DNA of 64,000 nt from Roseateles_B flavus. GTDB lineage: Bacteria; Pseudomonadota; Gammaproteobacteria; Burkholderiales; Burkholderiaceae_C. Position numbers and translations under genes: made by a program. Every line of letters starts with the position of its first letter. Position 1 is the stretch's first letter. The stretch lies in contig NZ_JBDPZC010000005.1 in NCBI RefSeq assembly GCF_039872765.1, forward strand, positions 124,001-188,000, given 5' to 3'. A model generated the notes under the pieces. That model had not been told where the DNA came from, made no database searches, and was given only the letters and a program-made list of their open reading frames with translations. Shown here in pieces: positions 24,034 through 36,916 of the stretch.

Positions 24034-25368
24034 TCAGGCGCGCACGGTGGCCGCCATGCGCTCGGCGCAGGACTGGGCCAGGGCCGCATCGCTGGCCTCG
24101 ACCATCACCCGCAGCAGGGGCTCCGTGCCCGAGGCACGGATCAGCACGCGGCCGCGGTCGCCCAGCTCGGCCGTCACCTCGGCCTGCACGCGCGCCAGCT
24201 CGGCATTGCCCTTCCAGTCCTGACCGGGCTGCATGCGGACGTTGATCAGGGTCTGCGGGAACAGCGTCACGCCCTCCAGCTGCGCGGACAGGCTCTTGCC
24301 CGTGCGGCAGATGGCCGACAGCACCAGCAGCGCACTGACCATGCCGTCGCCGGTGGTGTGCTTGTCCAGGGCCAGCAGGTGGCCCGAGCCCTCACCGCCC
24401 AGCTGCCAGCCGCGCGAGATCAGCTCTTCCAGCACGTAGCGGTCGCCCACCTTGGCGCGGACGAAATCGACGTCGCGCTTCTTCAGGGCCAGCTCCACGG
24501 CCATATTGGTCATCAGGGTGCCCACGGCGCCCGGCACGCGCTGGCCCTGGGCCAGGCGGTCCGCGACCATCACGTACAGCAGCTCGTCGCCGTTGTAGAG
24601 GCGGCCTTCAGCGTCAACGAACTGCAGGCGGTCGGCATCGCCATCGAGGGCAATGCCGTAGTGCGCGCCGTGTTCCTTGACGGCCTTCACCAGTGCAGCC
24701 GGTGCGGTGGCACCGACACCATTGTTGATGTTGAAGCCGTCCGGGCTGCAGCCGATGGAGATGACCTCGGCGCCCAGCTCATGCAGCACGTCCGGCGCCA
24801 CGTGGTAGGCCGCGCCGTGGGCGGCATCGACCACCAGCTTGAGGCCGCGCAGGCTCAGGTCCTGGCTGAAGGAGGCCTTGCAGAACTCGATGTAGCGGCC
24901 GCGCGCATCCTGCAGGCGGCGAGCGCGCCCCAGACTGGCGGAATCCACCCAGGCGGCGGGCTCTTCCAGGGCCTGCTCCACGGCGATCTCCCAGGCATCC
25001 GGCAGCTTTTCGCCCTTGGCGGAGAAGAACTTGATGCCGTTGTCCGCGAACGGGTTGTGCGAGGCAGAGATCACGACGCCGAGGTCCTGGCGCAGGGCTC
25101 GCGTCAGGTAGGCGACGCCCGGCGTGGGCAGCGGGCCGGTGAGCCACACGTCCACGCCGGCGGAAGCGAAGCCCGCCTCCAGCGAAGACTCCAGCATGTA
25201 GCCGGAGATGCGCGTGTCCTTGCCGATCAGCACGCTGGGGCGCGCCGCGCCATTGCGGCGCAGCACCTTGCCCACGGCATGGCCCAGGCGCAGCATGAAG
25301 TCCGGCGTGATCGGCGATTGGCCGACGGTACCGCGGATACCGTCCGTCCCGAAATAGCTACGGCTCAT
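24034..25368 (-). CDS. glmM: Phosphoglucosamine mutase
   Basis: A 444-residue enzyme converting glucosamine-6-phosphate to glucosamine-1-phosphate for UDP-GlcNAc, the precursor of peptidoglycan and LPS. It belongs to the alpha-phosphohexomutase family. The phosphoserine loop is ISASHNPFADNG with catalytic Ser103. The Mg site is DGDADR (in IALDGDADRLQF), the sugar loop is GGEGSGH, and the phosphate loop near the end is RASGTEPLLRVMVE. The start MSRSYFGTDGIRGTVG is exactly the family N-terminus. It lies 53 bases downstream of folP on the same strand, the usual folP-glmM order. Confidence 0.99.
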   Translation of the reverse strand: MSRSYFGTDGIRGTVGQSPITPDFMLRLGHAVGKVLRRNGAARPSVLIGKDTRISGYMLESSLEAGFASAGVDVWLTGPLPTPGVAYLTRALRQDLGVVISASHNPFADNGIKFFSAKGEKLPDAWEIAVEQALEEPAAWVDSASLGRARRLQDARGRYIEFCKASFSQDLSLRGLKLVVDAAHGAAYHVAPDVLHELGAEVISIGCSPDGFNINNGVGATAPAALVKAVKEHGAHYGIALDGDADRLQFVDAEGRLYNGDELLYVMVADRLAQGQRVPGAVGTLMTNMAVELALKKRDVDFVRAKVGDRYVLEELISRGWQLGGEGSGHLLALDKHTTGDGMVSALLVLSAICRTGKSLSAQLEGVTLFPQTLINVRMQPGQDWKGNAELARVQAEVTAELGDRGRVLIRASGTEPLLRVMVEASDAALAQSCAERMAATVRA

Positions 25369-25421
25369 TGCGAGCTTCCTCTGAATTTTGAATGGTTGGC
25401 ATTCTCGCCGATCAAGCCGGC

Positions 25422-26255
25422 TCAGGCGCCTGCGCCACCGCCCGCCCCCCATACCTGCAGGGCGTCCATCGTGGCGGCCACATCGTGCACCCGCAGCACC
25501 CGCGCCCCATGGCTGAGGGCCAGCAGGGCCGCCGCCAGACTGCCCGGCAGACGCTGGTCGACCGTACGCCCCGTAACAACTCCGAGGGCCGATTTGCGCG
25601 ACAGACCGGCCAGCAGGGGATAGCCCAAGGCCTGAAGCTCCGCCTGGCGACGCAGCAGCTCGAAGTTCTGCTCGACGGTCTTGGCAAATCCGTAGCCCGG
25701 ATCCAGCACGATGCGATCGGCCGCCACGCCCTGCCCTCGCAGCACCTGGGCCCGCTCGCTCAGGAACTGAGCCACCTCCTGCACCACATCGCCATAGTCG
25801 GTCAGGGACTGCATGCTGCCGGGGTCACCGCGCATGTGCATGAGGCAGGCGCCCAGCTGCGGATGGGCCTGCATCACCGCCTCCGCGCCGGGGTCGCGCA
25901 GGGCCAGGATGTCGTTGAGGATGTCCACGCCCAGGTCGGCCGCCCGGCGCATCACCTCGGCCTTGCAGGTATCGATGGACACCGGCACCCCGAGGCCCAG
26001 GGCGCCGCGCAGAACGCCTTCGATGCGCTGCCATTCCTCGTCCACGCTGAGCCGCGGCGCGCCCGGGCGGCTGGACTCCCCCCCGATGTCCAGGATGTGA
26101 GCCCCCTCCTTCAGCAGCTGCTCGCAATGTGCCAGCGCCGCGGCGGTGCCGGCGTGCTGGCCACCATCAGAGAAGGAATCGGGCGTCGCGTTGACGATGC
26201 CCATGACCTGCGGCGTCCGAAGGTCGATACGAAAACGGGTGGTCTGCCAGAACAT
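25422..26255 (-). CDS. folP: Dihydropteroate synthase
   Basis: A 277-residue TIM-barrel enzyme that joins para-aminobenzoate to the pterin diphosphate in folate synthesis; it is the sulfonamide target. Signature 1 is MGIVNATPDSFSDGG, followed by ILDIGGESSRPGAP (signature 2). Pterin-site residues occur in VSIDTCKAEV, ILNDILAL, DPGYGFAKT and LAGLSRKSAL. The start MFWQTTRFRIDL was chosen because it begins at the family's first strand; the ribosome site is weak and a TTG 14 codons upstream is possible. A terminator separates it from ftsH, so it may have its own promoter. Confidence 0.97.
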   Translation of the reverse strand: MFWQTTRFRIDLRTPQVMGIVNATPDSFSDGGQHAGTAAALAHCEQLLKEGAHILDIGGESSRPGAPRLSVDEEWQRIEGVLRGALGLGVPVSIDTCKAEVMRRAADLGVDILNDILALRDPGAEAVMQAHPQLGACLMHMRGDPGSMQSLTDYGDVVQEVAQFLSERAQVLRGQGVAADRIVLDPGYGFAKTVEQNFELLRRQAELQALGYPLLAGLSRKSALGVVTGRTVDQRLPGSLAAALLALSHGARVLRVHDVAATMDALQVWGAGGGAGA

Positions 26256-26296
26256 CGCTTGCAAGAGCCGGGCTGGGCTCCATCGGGTCGGTAGCA

Positions 26297-26329
26297 AAGA
26301 AAAAGGCCCGTCTCAGGGAGACAGGCCTC
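26297..26329 (-). terminator. Intrinsic terminator of ftsH
   Basis: On the minus strand AGGCCTGTCTC pairs with GAGACGGGCCT (one G-U pair) and runs into TTTTTC. It sits between the ftsH stop and the folP start. Confidence 0.8.
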
Positions 26330-26347
26330 GTGCTTCAAGGCAGCGGA

Positions 26348-28234
<1,887 letters not shown>

Positions 28235-28352
28235 CGCGACTCCTTATTCCATTCCACATGCCGCAGGGAGCGGCTGATGCACGGCATATGGGGTTGATTC
28301 TATTGCAGTCAAGGGCTGAGACCTGATTGTCAAATCCTTGCCGCGCGATAGC

Positions 28353-28376
28353 CAAAAGTCGCGCTTGCGACTTTTG
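28353..28376. terminator. Hairpin terminator between rlmE and ftsH
   Basis: CAAAAGTCGC pairs perfectly with GCGACTTTTG around GCTT. The T4 at each side would allow termination in both directions. It lies 17 bases past the rlmE stop. Confidence 0.7.
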
Positions 28377-28393
28377 CGGCAATCCGGCTTGAC

Positions 28394-29062
28394 CTACTTC
28401 AAACCCATGCCCACCAGAAAGGTCTCCGCGGAGCGGTCCCGCGAGGCCTTGGGCTTGACGGCCTTCACCTTCTTGAAGGCCTTTCTGAACAATTCCACCA
28501 GCTGGTTGTAGCCGCTGCCATGGAAGACCTTGGCCACCAGCACGCCCTCGGGCTTGAGGTGCTGCTGGGAGAAATCGATGGCCAGCTCGATCAGGTGCTC
28601 GATGCGCGCGGCATCGGTGATCTCGATGCCGGAGAGATTGGGTGCCATGTCCGAAACGACCACGTCCACCGGCTTGCCCTCCAGCGCAGCCTCCAGCTCA
28701 TGCAGCACGGCCTCTTCGCGGAAGTCGCCCTGGATGAACTGCACGCCCTCGACGGGCTCGAACTCCAGCAGGTCCAGCGCGATGATGGTGCCATTGAGCT
28801 CACCGACCGCGGCACCGCCCGCCCCCGCCTGCTTGGGTGCGAACTTGCGGCGCAGGTACTGGCTCCAGGCGCCCGGCGAGGCGCCGAGATCCACGACGAC
28901 CTGCCCCGGCTTGATCAGCCGCAGTTCCTCGTCGATCTCCTTGAGCTTGTAGGCCGCGCGGGAGCGGTAGCCCTCCTTCTGGGCCTGGCGCACATAGGGG
29001 TCGTTGACGTGGTCGTTGAGCCACGCCTTGTTGATCTTCTTGCTTTTGCTGTCGATTTTCAT
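28394..29062 (-). CDS. rlmE: 23S rRNA 2'-O-methyltransferase RlmE (FtsJ/RrmJ)
   Basis: A 222-residue methyltransferase that modifies U2552 in the A-loop of 23S rRNA. It has the SAM motif VVDLGASPGAWSQYL and the catalytic K-D-K-E set. The lysine is in SRAAYKLKEID, the aspartate in VVSDMAPNLSG, the second lysine in VLVAKVFHGSG and the glutamate in SAETFLVG. The start MKIDSKSKKINKAWL was chosen as the family N-terminus; an 11-codon extension upstream would overlap the yhbY start. It diverges from yhbY across 31 bases. Confidence 0.98.
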   Translation of the reverse strand: MKIDSKSKKINKAWLNDHVNDPYVRQAQKEGYRSRAAYKLKEIDEELRLIKPGQVVVDLGASPGAWSQYLRRKFAPKQAGAGGAAVGELNGTIIALDLLEFEPVEGVQFIQGDFREEAVLHELEAALEGKPVDVVVSDMAPNLSGIEITDAARIEHLIELAIDFSQQHLKPEGVLVAKVFHGSGYNQLVELFRKAFKKVKAVKPKASRDRSAETFLVGMGLK

Positions 29063-29077
29063 GATTTGGAGCGTCTG

Positions 29078-29092
29078 GCCCGATAATACGGC
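29078..29092. promoter_or_regulatory. Overlapping -10-like sequence between rlmE and yhbY
   Basis: TATTAT on the minus strand (for rlmE), or ATAATA/TAATAC on the plus strand (for yhbY), lies in the 31-base gap between the two start codons. On the plus side this would leave almost no untranslated leader. Alternatively the yhbY promoter lies further upstream inside rlmE. Confidence 0.35.
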
Positions 29093-29093
29093 C

Positions 29094-29567
29094 ATGCCTG
29101 CGATTCAACTGACCCCTGCCCAGCGCAAGGAAAAACGTGCCGACGCCCACCACCTCGACCCCGTCGTGATGATTGGCGCCGATGGACTCACGCCTGCCGT
29201 CGTGAAAGAAACCGACCACGCCCTGAAGGCCCACGGCCTCATCAAGGTGCGCGTGATGTCTGATGACCGCGAGATGCGCGGCGCCATTCTCGATCAGCTC
29301 GCTGACGAACTCGATGCCGCGCCCATCCAGCACATCGGCAAGCTGCTGATCCTGTGGCGCCCTATTCCCGAGAAGGAGCGCAACGAGCGCGAGGGCGGCA
29401 TGCCAGCGCCCAAGGTGGTGAAGATCGTGAAGTTCTCCAAGAATGGCAACAGCCGTCCTACCATCAAGAAGGTCCAGCTGCTGGGCAACCAGCGCGTGGC
29501 CCAGGGTGGCGAAATCAAGCGCGCCAGGCCCAAGCAGCGCAGCGTGAAGAAGCGCGTCACCGACTGA
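29094..29567 (+). CDS. yhbY: YhbY-type CRM domain RNA-binding protein
   Basis: A 157-residue protein. The first ~95 residues form a CRM (YhbY/CRS1) domain: LTPAQRKEKRADAHHLDPVV, MIGADGLTPAVVKETDHAL and the GLIKVRV strand. The GxxG-like loop and LLILWRP near residue 90 complete it. Such proteins bind pre-50S ribosomes. E. coli YhbY is only 97 residues. Here a basic tail of about 60 residues follows (PKVVKIVKFSKNG, GEIKRARPKQRSVKKRV), likely extra RNA contact. The start MPAIQLTPAQ has no clear Shine-Dalgarno sequence; a GGAG 22 bases upstream is too far. An intrinsic terminator follows. Confidence 0.93.
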   Translation: MPAIQLTPAQRKEKRADAHHLDPVVMIGADGLTPAVVKETDHALKAHGLIKVRVMSDDREMRGAILDQLADELDAAPIQHIGKLLILWRPIPEKERNEREGGMPAPKVVKIVKFSKNGNSRPTIKKVQLLGNQRVAQGGEIKRARPKQRSVKKRVTD

Positions 29568-29590
29568 ACACCGCTGGCACCAGCCGGCCG

Positions 29591-29622
29591 GGACCGCCAC
29601 CTTCGGGTGCCGGTCCTTTTTT
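29591..29622 (+). terminator. Intrinsic terminator of yhbY
   Basis: GGACCG-CCACC-TTCG-GGTG-CCGGTCC with six T residues, 24 bases past the stop. The loop is a stable TTCG tetraloop. Confidence 0.9.
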
Positions 29623-29638
29623 CATGTCTGCGAACGCT

Positions 29639-30064
29639 TCAGCGTCGGCTGGTCCGCCAGGCCAGGCTCAGGACCAGCAAGCCCTTGAGCGCGAAGATGC
29701 CTGAGGAGATGCCGTGCAGCGCCCCAAAGCTGAACGCCCCCTGCCCTGCCCGCGCCTCTGCCATCAGCGGCTGCAGGCCGTAGTAGCCCAGCACCACGCA
29801 GAACAGCGCGCCCAGCGGCAGCAGCAGCTCCGGCGTCGTGATGCGGGCGGACTCTGCATCCCGCTGCACACGGCGCTCCATCATCACCAGAAGCAAGCCG
29901 AGCACCAGGCCCAGCTGCGCATCCAGCTCGAACAGCCGCCCCACATACCGCCCCGCCTCCGGCCGCGCCAGCACGCCAAACGCCACCGGCGCTGCGACAC
30001 CTGCCACGCACAGAAGAAAGCCGCCCCACAGGGCGGCCAGCAAGGCCCGAACACGCCTCAGCAT
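29639..30064 (-). CDS. DUF4149 domain membrane protein
   Basis: A 141-residue inner-membrane protein with four predicted membrane helices. It has the DUF4149 pattern: an N-terminal helix with LLAALWGGFLLCVAGVAAPV, then FGVLARPEAGRYVGRLFELD, and a C-terminal LHGISSGIFALKGLLVLSLA. The function of the family is unknown. The start MLRRVRALL has GGAAG ten bases upstream; a 14-residue upstream extension is disfavoured. Its place next to greA and yhbY is common in Burkholderiales. Confidence 0.88.
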   Translation of the reverse strand: MLRRVRALLAALWGGFLLCVAGVAAPVAFGVLARPEAGRYVGRLFELDAQLGLVLGLLLVMMERRVQRDAESARITTPELLLPLGALFCVVLGYYGLQPLMAEARAGQGAFSFGALHGISSGIFALKGLLVLSLAWRTSRR

Positions 30065-30162
30065 CAGCCGCTTCCGTTGACACGAACCACAGCGCCCTGA
30101 ACCCACGCACCGCCTTCCCGAGCGAAGGCCGAGGATCCGGCTCTGCCGGTCCTACGGCCTTG

Positions 30163-30196
30163 CCCCCTTGAGGGCGCGCGCGCAGCGCGTAGGGGG
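30163..30196. repeat. GC-rich imperfect palindrome (possible dispersed intergenic repeat)
   Basis: CCCCCT and AGGGGG bracket CGCGC/GCGCG arms, just past the greA stop. Elements of this look recur between genes in related betaproteobacteria. Whether it is repeated in this genome cannot be seen from one window. Confidence 0.45.
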
Positions 30197-30199
30197 TGG

Positions 30200-30676
30200 T
30201 CAGACATACCGGACTTCGACGATCTCGTAGCGCTTGACGCCACCCGGCGCATGCACCTCGGCCACATCACCGGCTTCCTTGCCGATCAGCGCGCGGGCGA
30301 TGGGCGAGGAGATGGAGATCAGGCCCAGCTTCAGGTCGGCCTCGTCATCACCGACGATCTGGTAGGTCACCTCGTTGCCGGTGGCTTCCTCTTCCAGGTC
30401 CACGGTGGTGCCGAACACGACCTTGCCACCGGCGTCGACCTCGGACGGATCGATGACCTGGGCCGCAGCGAGCTTGCCCTCGATCTCGAGGATGCGGCCT
30501 TCGATGAAGCCCTGCTTGTCCTTGGCGGCCTCGTACTCGGCGTTCTCGGACAGATCGCCCTGCGCACGCGCCTCGGCGATGGCGTTGATCACGGCATGAC
30601 GCTCGACCGTCTTGAGTCGATGCAGTTCTTCCTTCAGCTTTTCAGAGCCGCGCTTGGTCAGAGGGATCGTGGCCAT
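30200..30676 (-). CDS. greA: Transcription elongation factor GreA
   Basis: A 158-residue Gre factor. The N-terminal antiparallel coiled coil (about residues 1-75) carries the tip acidic pair in ARAQGDLSENAEYEAAKDKQ cut around residues 40-60. The C-terminal FKBP-like domain has GLISISSPIARALIGKEAGD. It enters the RNA polymerase secondary channel and stimulates cleavage of backtracked RNA. The start MATIPLTKRGSEKLKEEL matches the family. It follows carB at 121 bases with a hairpin between, the typical betaproteobacterial carAB-greA order. Confidence 0.99.
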   Translation of the reverse strand: MATIPLTKRGSEKLKEELHRLKTVERHAVINAIAEARAQGDLSENAEYEAAKDKQGFIEGRILEIEGKLAAAQVIDPSEVDAGGKVVFGTTVDLEEEATGNEVTYQIVGDDEADLKLGLISISSPIARALIGKEAGDVAEVHAPGGVKRYEIVEVRYV

Positions 30677-30703
30677 ACATGGAACCTTGATAGACAAAAC
30701 AAG

Positions 30704-30741
30704 ACCGCCGCGGAAGCTCGCTAGGGAGCCGCGGCGGCGGT
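30704..30741 (-). terminator. Hairpin between carB and greA
   Basis: CCGCCGCGG and CCGCGGCGG form a nine-pair stem with a loosely paired loop. On the minus strand TCTTGTTTTG follows, an imperfect T-tract. It may end carB transcription partly, letting some polymerase enter greA. Confidence 0.5.
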
Positions 30742-30797
30742 TTTTGGGGCCGGACCGGGCTCCCTGCACTGAGGGAGCGATCCGGCAGGTCTGAAGT

Positions 30798-34064
<3,267 letters not shown>

Positions 34065-34089
34065 TGTTTGTTCTCCTTCTCTGTCGGCC

Positions 34090-35250
34090 TCAGGCCTTGG
34101 CCATCAGACCGATGAAACGGTCGAACAGGTAAGCGATGTCATGCGGGCCCGGGCTTGCCTCGGGGTGGCCCTGGAAGCAGAAGGCGGGCTTGTCGGTGCG
34201 GGCCAGGCCTTGCAGCGTGCCGTCGAACAGGCTGATGTGGGTTGGGCGCAGATTCGCAGGCAAGGTGGCGGCGTCCACAGCAAAACCGTGGTTCTGGCTG
34301 GTGATGGAAACGCGCTGGTTGTCCAGGTCCTTCACGGGGTGGTTGCCGCCGTGGTGGCCGAACTTCATCTTGAAGGTCTTGGCGCCGCTGGCCAGGGCCA
34401 TGATCTGGTGACCCAGGCAGATGCCGAAGGTCGGGATGCCGGCCTCGATCAGCTGGCGGGCCGCCTCGATGGCGTAGTCGCAGGGTTCCGGATCCCCGGG
34501 GCCGTTGGACAGGAAGACGCCATCCGGCTCGAGGTCGAAGACCGCGCTGGCGGGCGTCTGGGCCGGCACGACGGTGATCTTGCAGCCGCGCGAGGCCAGC
34601 ATGCGCAGGATGTTGCGCTTCACGCCGAAGTCATAGGCGACCACATGGAACTTGGGCGCGGTCTGCTCGCCGTAACCCTTGCCCAGGGCCCACTCGGTCT
34701 GCGTCCAGGCTTCGCGCTCGGTGCGCGACACCACCTTGGCCAGGTCCTGGCCAGCCATGCTGGGGGCTGCCTTGGCGCGGGCGATGGCGTCGGCGATATG
34801 AGCGTCGGTGATGGCCTCGCCCGCGGGGAGCGCCAGGATGCAACCGTTCTGGGCGCCATGGGTGCGAAGCACGCGGGTGAGTCGGCGGGTGTCGAGGCCG
34901 GCGATGGCCACCGTGCCTTCGTCCTTCAGGTACTGCTGGAGGCTGCGCGTCTTGCGGAAGTTGGAATCAAGGACGGGGACTTCCTTGATGATCAGGCCTG
35001 CGGCAAAGATCTTCTGGGCCTCGACGTCCTCATCGTTGACGCCGTAGTTGCCGATGTGCGGATACGTCAGCGTGACGATCTGCCGGCAATAGCTGGGGTC
35101 GGTGAGGATTTCCTGGTAACCGGTGAGCGAGGTGTTGAACACCACTTCGCCGACGGTATGACCGGCAGCGCCGATCGAGGTGCCTTTGAAGACCGTGCCG
35201 TCTGCCAGGGCGAGAATCGCTGAGGGGGAGGAAAGCAGATCGGGCAGCAC
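34090..35250 (-). CDS. carA: Carbamoyl-phosphate synthase small subunit
   Basis: A 386-residue glutamine amidotransferase subunit. The N-terminal domain starts AILALADGTVFKGTSIGAAG. The class I GATase domain has the nucleophile loop FGICLGHQ with the catalytic cysteine and a C-terminal HPEASPGPHD containing the catalytic His and Glu. It supplies ammonia through a tunnel to CarB. I chose GTG at 35250, with GGAG six bases upstream. The frame stays open 36 codons further, but that stretch passes through a terminator-like hairpin. The leader holds an inverted repeat over the -10 and an attenuator-like structure. Confidence 0.97.
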   Translation of the reverse strand: MLPDLLSSPSAILALADGTVFKGTSIGAAGHTVGEVVFNTSLTGYQEILTDPSYCRQIVTLTYPHIGNYGVNDEDVEAQKIFAAGLIIKEVPVLDSNFRKTRSLQQYLKDEGTVAIAGLDTRRLTRVLRTHGAQNGCILALPAGEAITDAHIADAIARAKAAPSMAGQDLAKVVSRTEREAWTQTEWALGKGYGEQTAPKFHVVAYDFGVKRNILRMLASRGCKITVVPAQTPASAVFDLEPDGVFLSNGPGDPEPCDYAIEAARQLIEAGIPTFGICLGHQIMALASGAKTFKMKFGHHGGNHPVKDLDNQRVSITSQNHGFAVDAATLPANLRPTHISLFDGTLQGLARTDKPAFCFQGHPEASPGPHDIAYLFDRFIGLMAKA

Positions 35251-35287
35251 GGGATTCTCCGTTATTGTGCGCGCCCAGCTCTGCTCT

Positions 35288-35325
35288 GAAAAAGCCGCCA
35301 CACACCAGGAGGTCTGAGGCGGCTT
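35288..35325 (-). promoter_or_regulatory. Attenuator-like hairpin in the carA leader
   Basis: On the minus strand AAGCCGCC pairs with GGCGGCTT, with an inner ACC/GGT stem, and runs straight into TTTTTC. This is a classical intrinsic terminator about 38 bases before the carA start and roughly 130 bases after the likely promoter. No leader peptide with its own stop is evident. A competing upstream stem of CCTGCA/TGCAGG lies at 35341-35371. Confidence 0.6.
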
Positions 35326-35445
35326 GTGCGGCCTGATCGGCACCTGCAAGAGGCTCAAGAGACCTGCAGGAGGCTGCCGAAAAAGACCTGAATCCGAAGG
35401 GGAAACGATTCGAGTTTCGCTGGGTGCGGGATGGTTGCGGGTAAA

Positions 35446-35468
35446 CCTGCTAAGTATAACCTAGCAGG
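35446..35468 (-). promoter_or_regulatory. carA promoter -10 embedded in a perfect inverted repeat
   Basis: CCTGCTA and TAGCAGG (7 + 9 spacer + 7) frame the -10 hexamer TATACT of the minus strand. No good -35 is present at 16-18 bases. The dyad centred on the -10 looks like a repressor operator. Confidence 0.55.
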
Positions 35469-35562
35469 GTAATTACCGAGCGAAGTTCCGCACAAAAAGT
35501 CCCGTCATCGATGGCGGCGTCATTCGTGTGAAACGAACCCTCGCAGGCCCAGCGGCCTGTCC

Positions 35563-35967
35563 TCAGCCCAGAGCGGCGATACCGGCGCGTGCAATCTGCG
35601 CGTCCTCGCTCGACTTCACGCCGCTGACCCCCACGGCGCCTACGCAGAAGCCATCCACCATCACCGGCACGCCGCCCTCCAGCAGGCCGCTCAGGCCCGG
35701 TGCACTGAGGAAAGACACCCGGCCCTGGTTGATCATGTCTTCATAGACCTTGGACTCGCGGCGGCCCAGCGCGGCCGTGTGCGCCTTGGCCGGGGCGATC
35801 TGGGCCGAGATGGCGGCGGCGCCGTCCAGGCGCTGCAGCCACAGCAGGTGGCCGCCGTCGTCCACGATGGCGATGCTGACCGCCCATTGGTTCTTCAGCG
35901 CCTCGGCTTCGGCGGCGGCGGCGATGCGCTTGACGTCATCCAGGGCGAGATAGGGCTTTTGCTTCAT
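35563..35967 (-). CDS. GlcG/HbpS-family (DUF336) heme-binding-like protein
   Basis: A 134-residue small alpha/beta protein. Family motifs are ALKNQWAVSIAIVDDGGHLL near residues 25-45, RLDGA, and PAKAHTAALGRRES. The glycine-rich GGVPVMVDGFCVGAVGVSG cores the C-terminal half. Relatives include GlcG of glycolate clusters and HbpS, an extracytoplasmic heme binder of Streptomyces; many others have no known role. No signal peptide is present from the chosen start MKQKPYLALDDV. The neighbours do not indicate a pathway. It is a single gene divergent from the BI-1 family gene. Confidence 0.88.
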   Translation of the reverse strand: MKQKPYLALDDVKRIAAAAEAEALKNQWAVSIAIVDDGGHLLWLQRLDGAAAISAQIAPAKAHTAALGRRESKVYEDMINQGRVSFLSAPGLSGLLEGGVPVMVDGFCVGAVGVSGVKSSEDAQIARAGIAALG

Positions 35968-36127
35968 GAGGTGATCCCGTGATCTTGAGAATTGCAGACA
36001 AGGCCTCACTTTAGCCTCAGGCCATCGCGGGATTCGGCGCATGAATGGCAAAACAGTCGCGCGCCTCACCCTAGAATCGGCCAGCCTGCCCATCCCGGGC
36101 GGACTGTCAATGAAACCGGAGAAATTC

Positions 36128-36817
36128 ATGTACGACGTTCAAGGTCAACTCGGCAGCTTTGCCCAAGGCCTGGCCGCCGACCGGCAGCGTGTGCTGCGCA
36201 ATACTTACTGGCTGCTGGCGCTGTCCATGGTGCCTACCGTGCTCGGCGCATGGATTGGCGTGAGCACTGGCATCCTGTCGACCCTGGGTACCGGGACCAG
36301 CCTCATCCTGTTCATGGTGGGCGCCTTTGGCCTGATGTTCCTCGTCGAGAAGACGAAGAACAGCGCCGCTGGCGTCGCCTCGCTGCTGGCCTTCACCTTC
36401 TTCATGGGCCTCATGCTCTCCCGCCTGCTGAGCTTCGTGCTGGGCTTTAAGAACGGTCCCTCGCTGATCATGACGGCCTTTGCTGGCACCGGCGTCATCT
36501 TCCTGGCCATGGCCAGTCTCGCCACCGTGATCAAGCGCGACCTGTCCAGCATGGGCAAGTTCCTGTTCATCGGTGCCATCATCATGCTGGTGGCCGGCCT
36601 GGTGAACGTGTTCCTGCAATCGTCGGCCCTGATGCTGACACTGATGGTGCTGTCCATGGCCGTGTTCTCGGCCTTCATGGTGTACGACGTCAAGCGCATC
36701 ATCGACGGCGGCGAGACCAACTACATCAGCGCCGCCCTCGCCATCTACCTGGACATCTACAACGTGTTCCAGAACCTGCTGGCGATGCTGGGCATCTTCG
36801 GCGGCGAGCGCGACTGA
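36128..36817 (+). CDS. Bax inhibitor-1 (BI-1/YccA) family membrane protein
   Basis: A 229-residue protein with seven hydrophobic segments and the BI-1 family layout. It has an N-terminal VLRNTYWLLALSMVPTVLGA helix and a central GTGVIFLAMASLATVIKRDL. The C-terminal FMVYDVKRIIDGGETNYISA holds the conserved aspartate pair used as a pH sensor in bacterial BI-1 channels. Relatives interact with FtsH (YccA in E. coli) or act as pH-dependent calcium leaks. The ATG at 36128 has GGAG six bases upstream and is preferred over an ATG six codons earlier. An intrinsic terminator follows. Confidence 0.93.
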   Translation: MYDVQGQLGSFAQGLAADRQRVLRNTYWLLALSMVPTVLGAWIGVSTGILSTLGTGTSLILFMVGAFGLMFLVEKTKNSAAGVASLLAFTFFMGLMLSRLLSFVLGFKNGPSLIMTAFAGTGVIFLAMASLATVIKRDLSSMGKFLFIGAIIMLVAGLVNVFLQSSALMLTLMVLSMAVFSAFMVYDVKRIIDGGETNYISAALAIYLDIYNVFQNLLAMLGIFGGERD

Positions 36818-36867
36818 GCGCCTGCACCCCCGCAGGTCCTCCCGGCCTGCAGGAGACGCCAAAGTAC

Positions 36868-36896
36868 AAAGGGCTCCGTCACCGGAGCCCTTTTTT
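36868..36896 (+). terminator. Intrinsic terminator of the BI-1 family gene
   Basis: AAAGGGCTCCG pairs with CGGAGCCCTTT around TCAC and ends in six T residues. Confidence 0.92.
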
Positions 36897-36916
36897 CATG
36901 GCGACGGCAATGCCGC

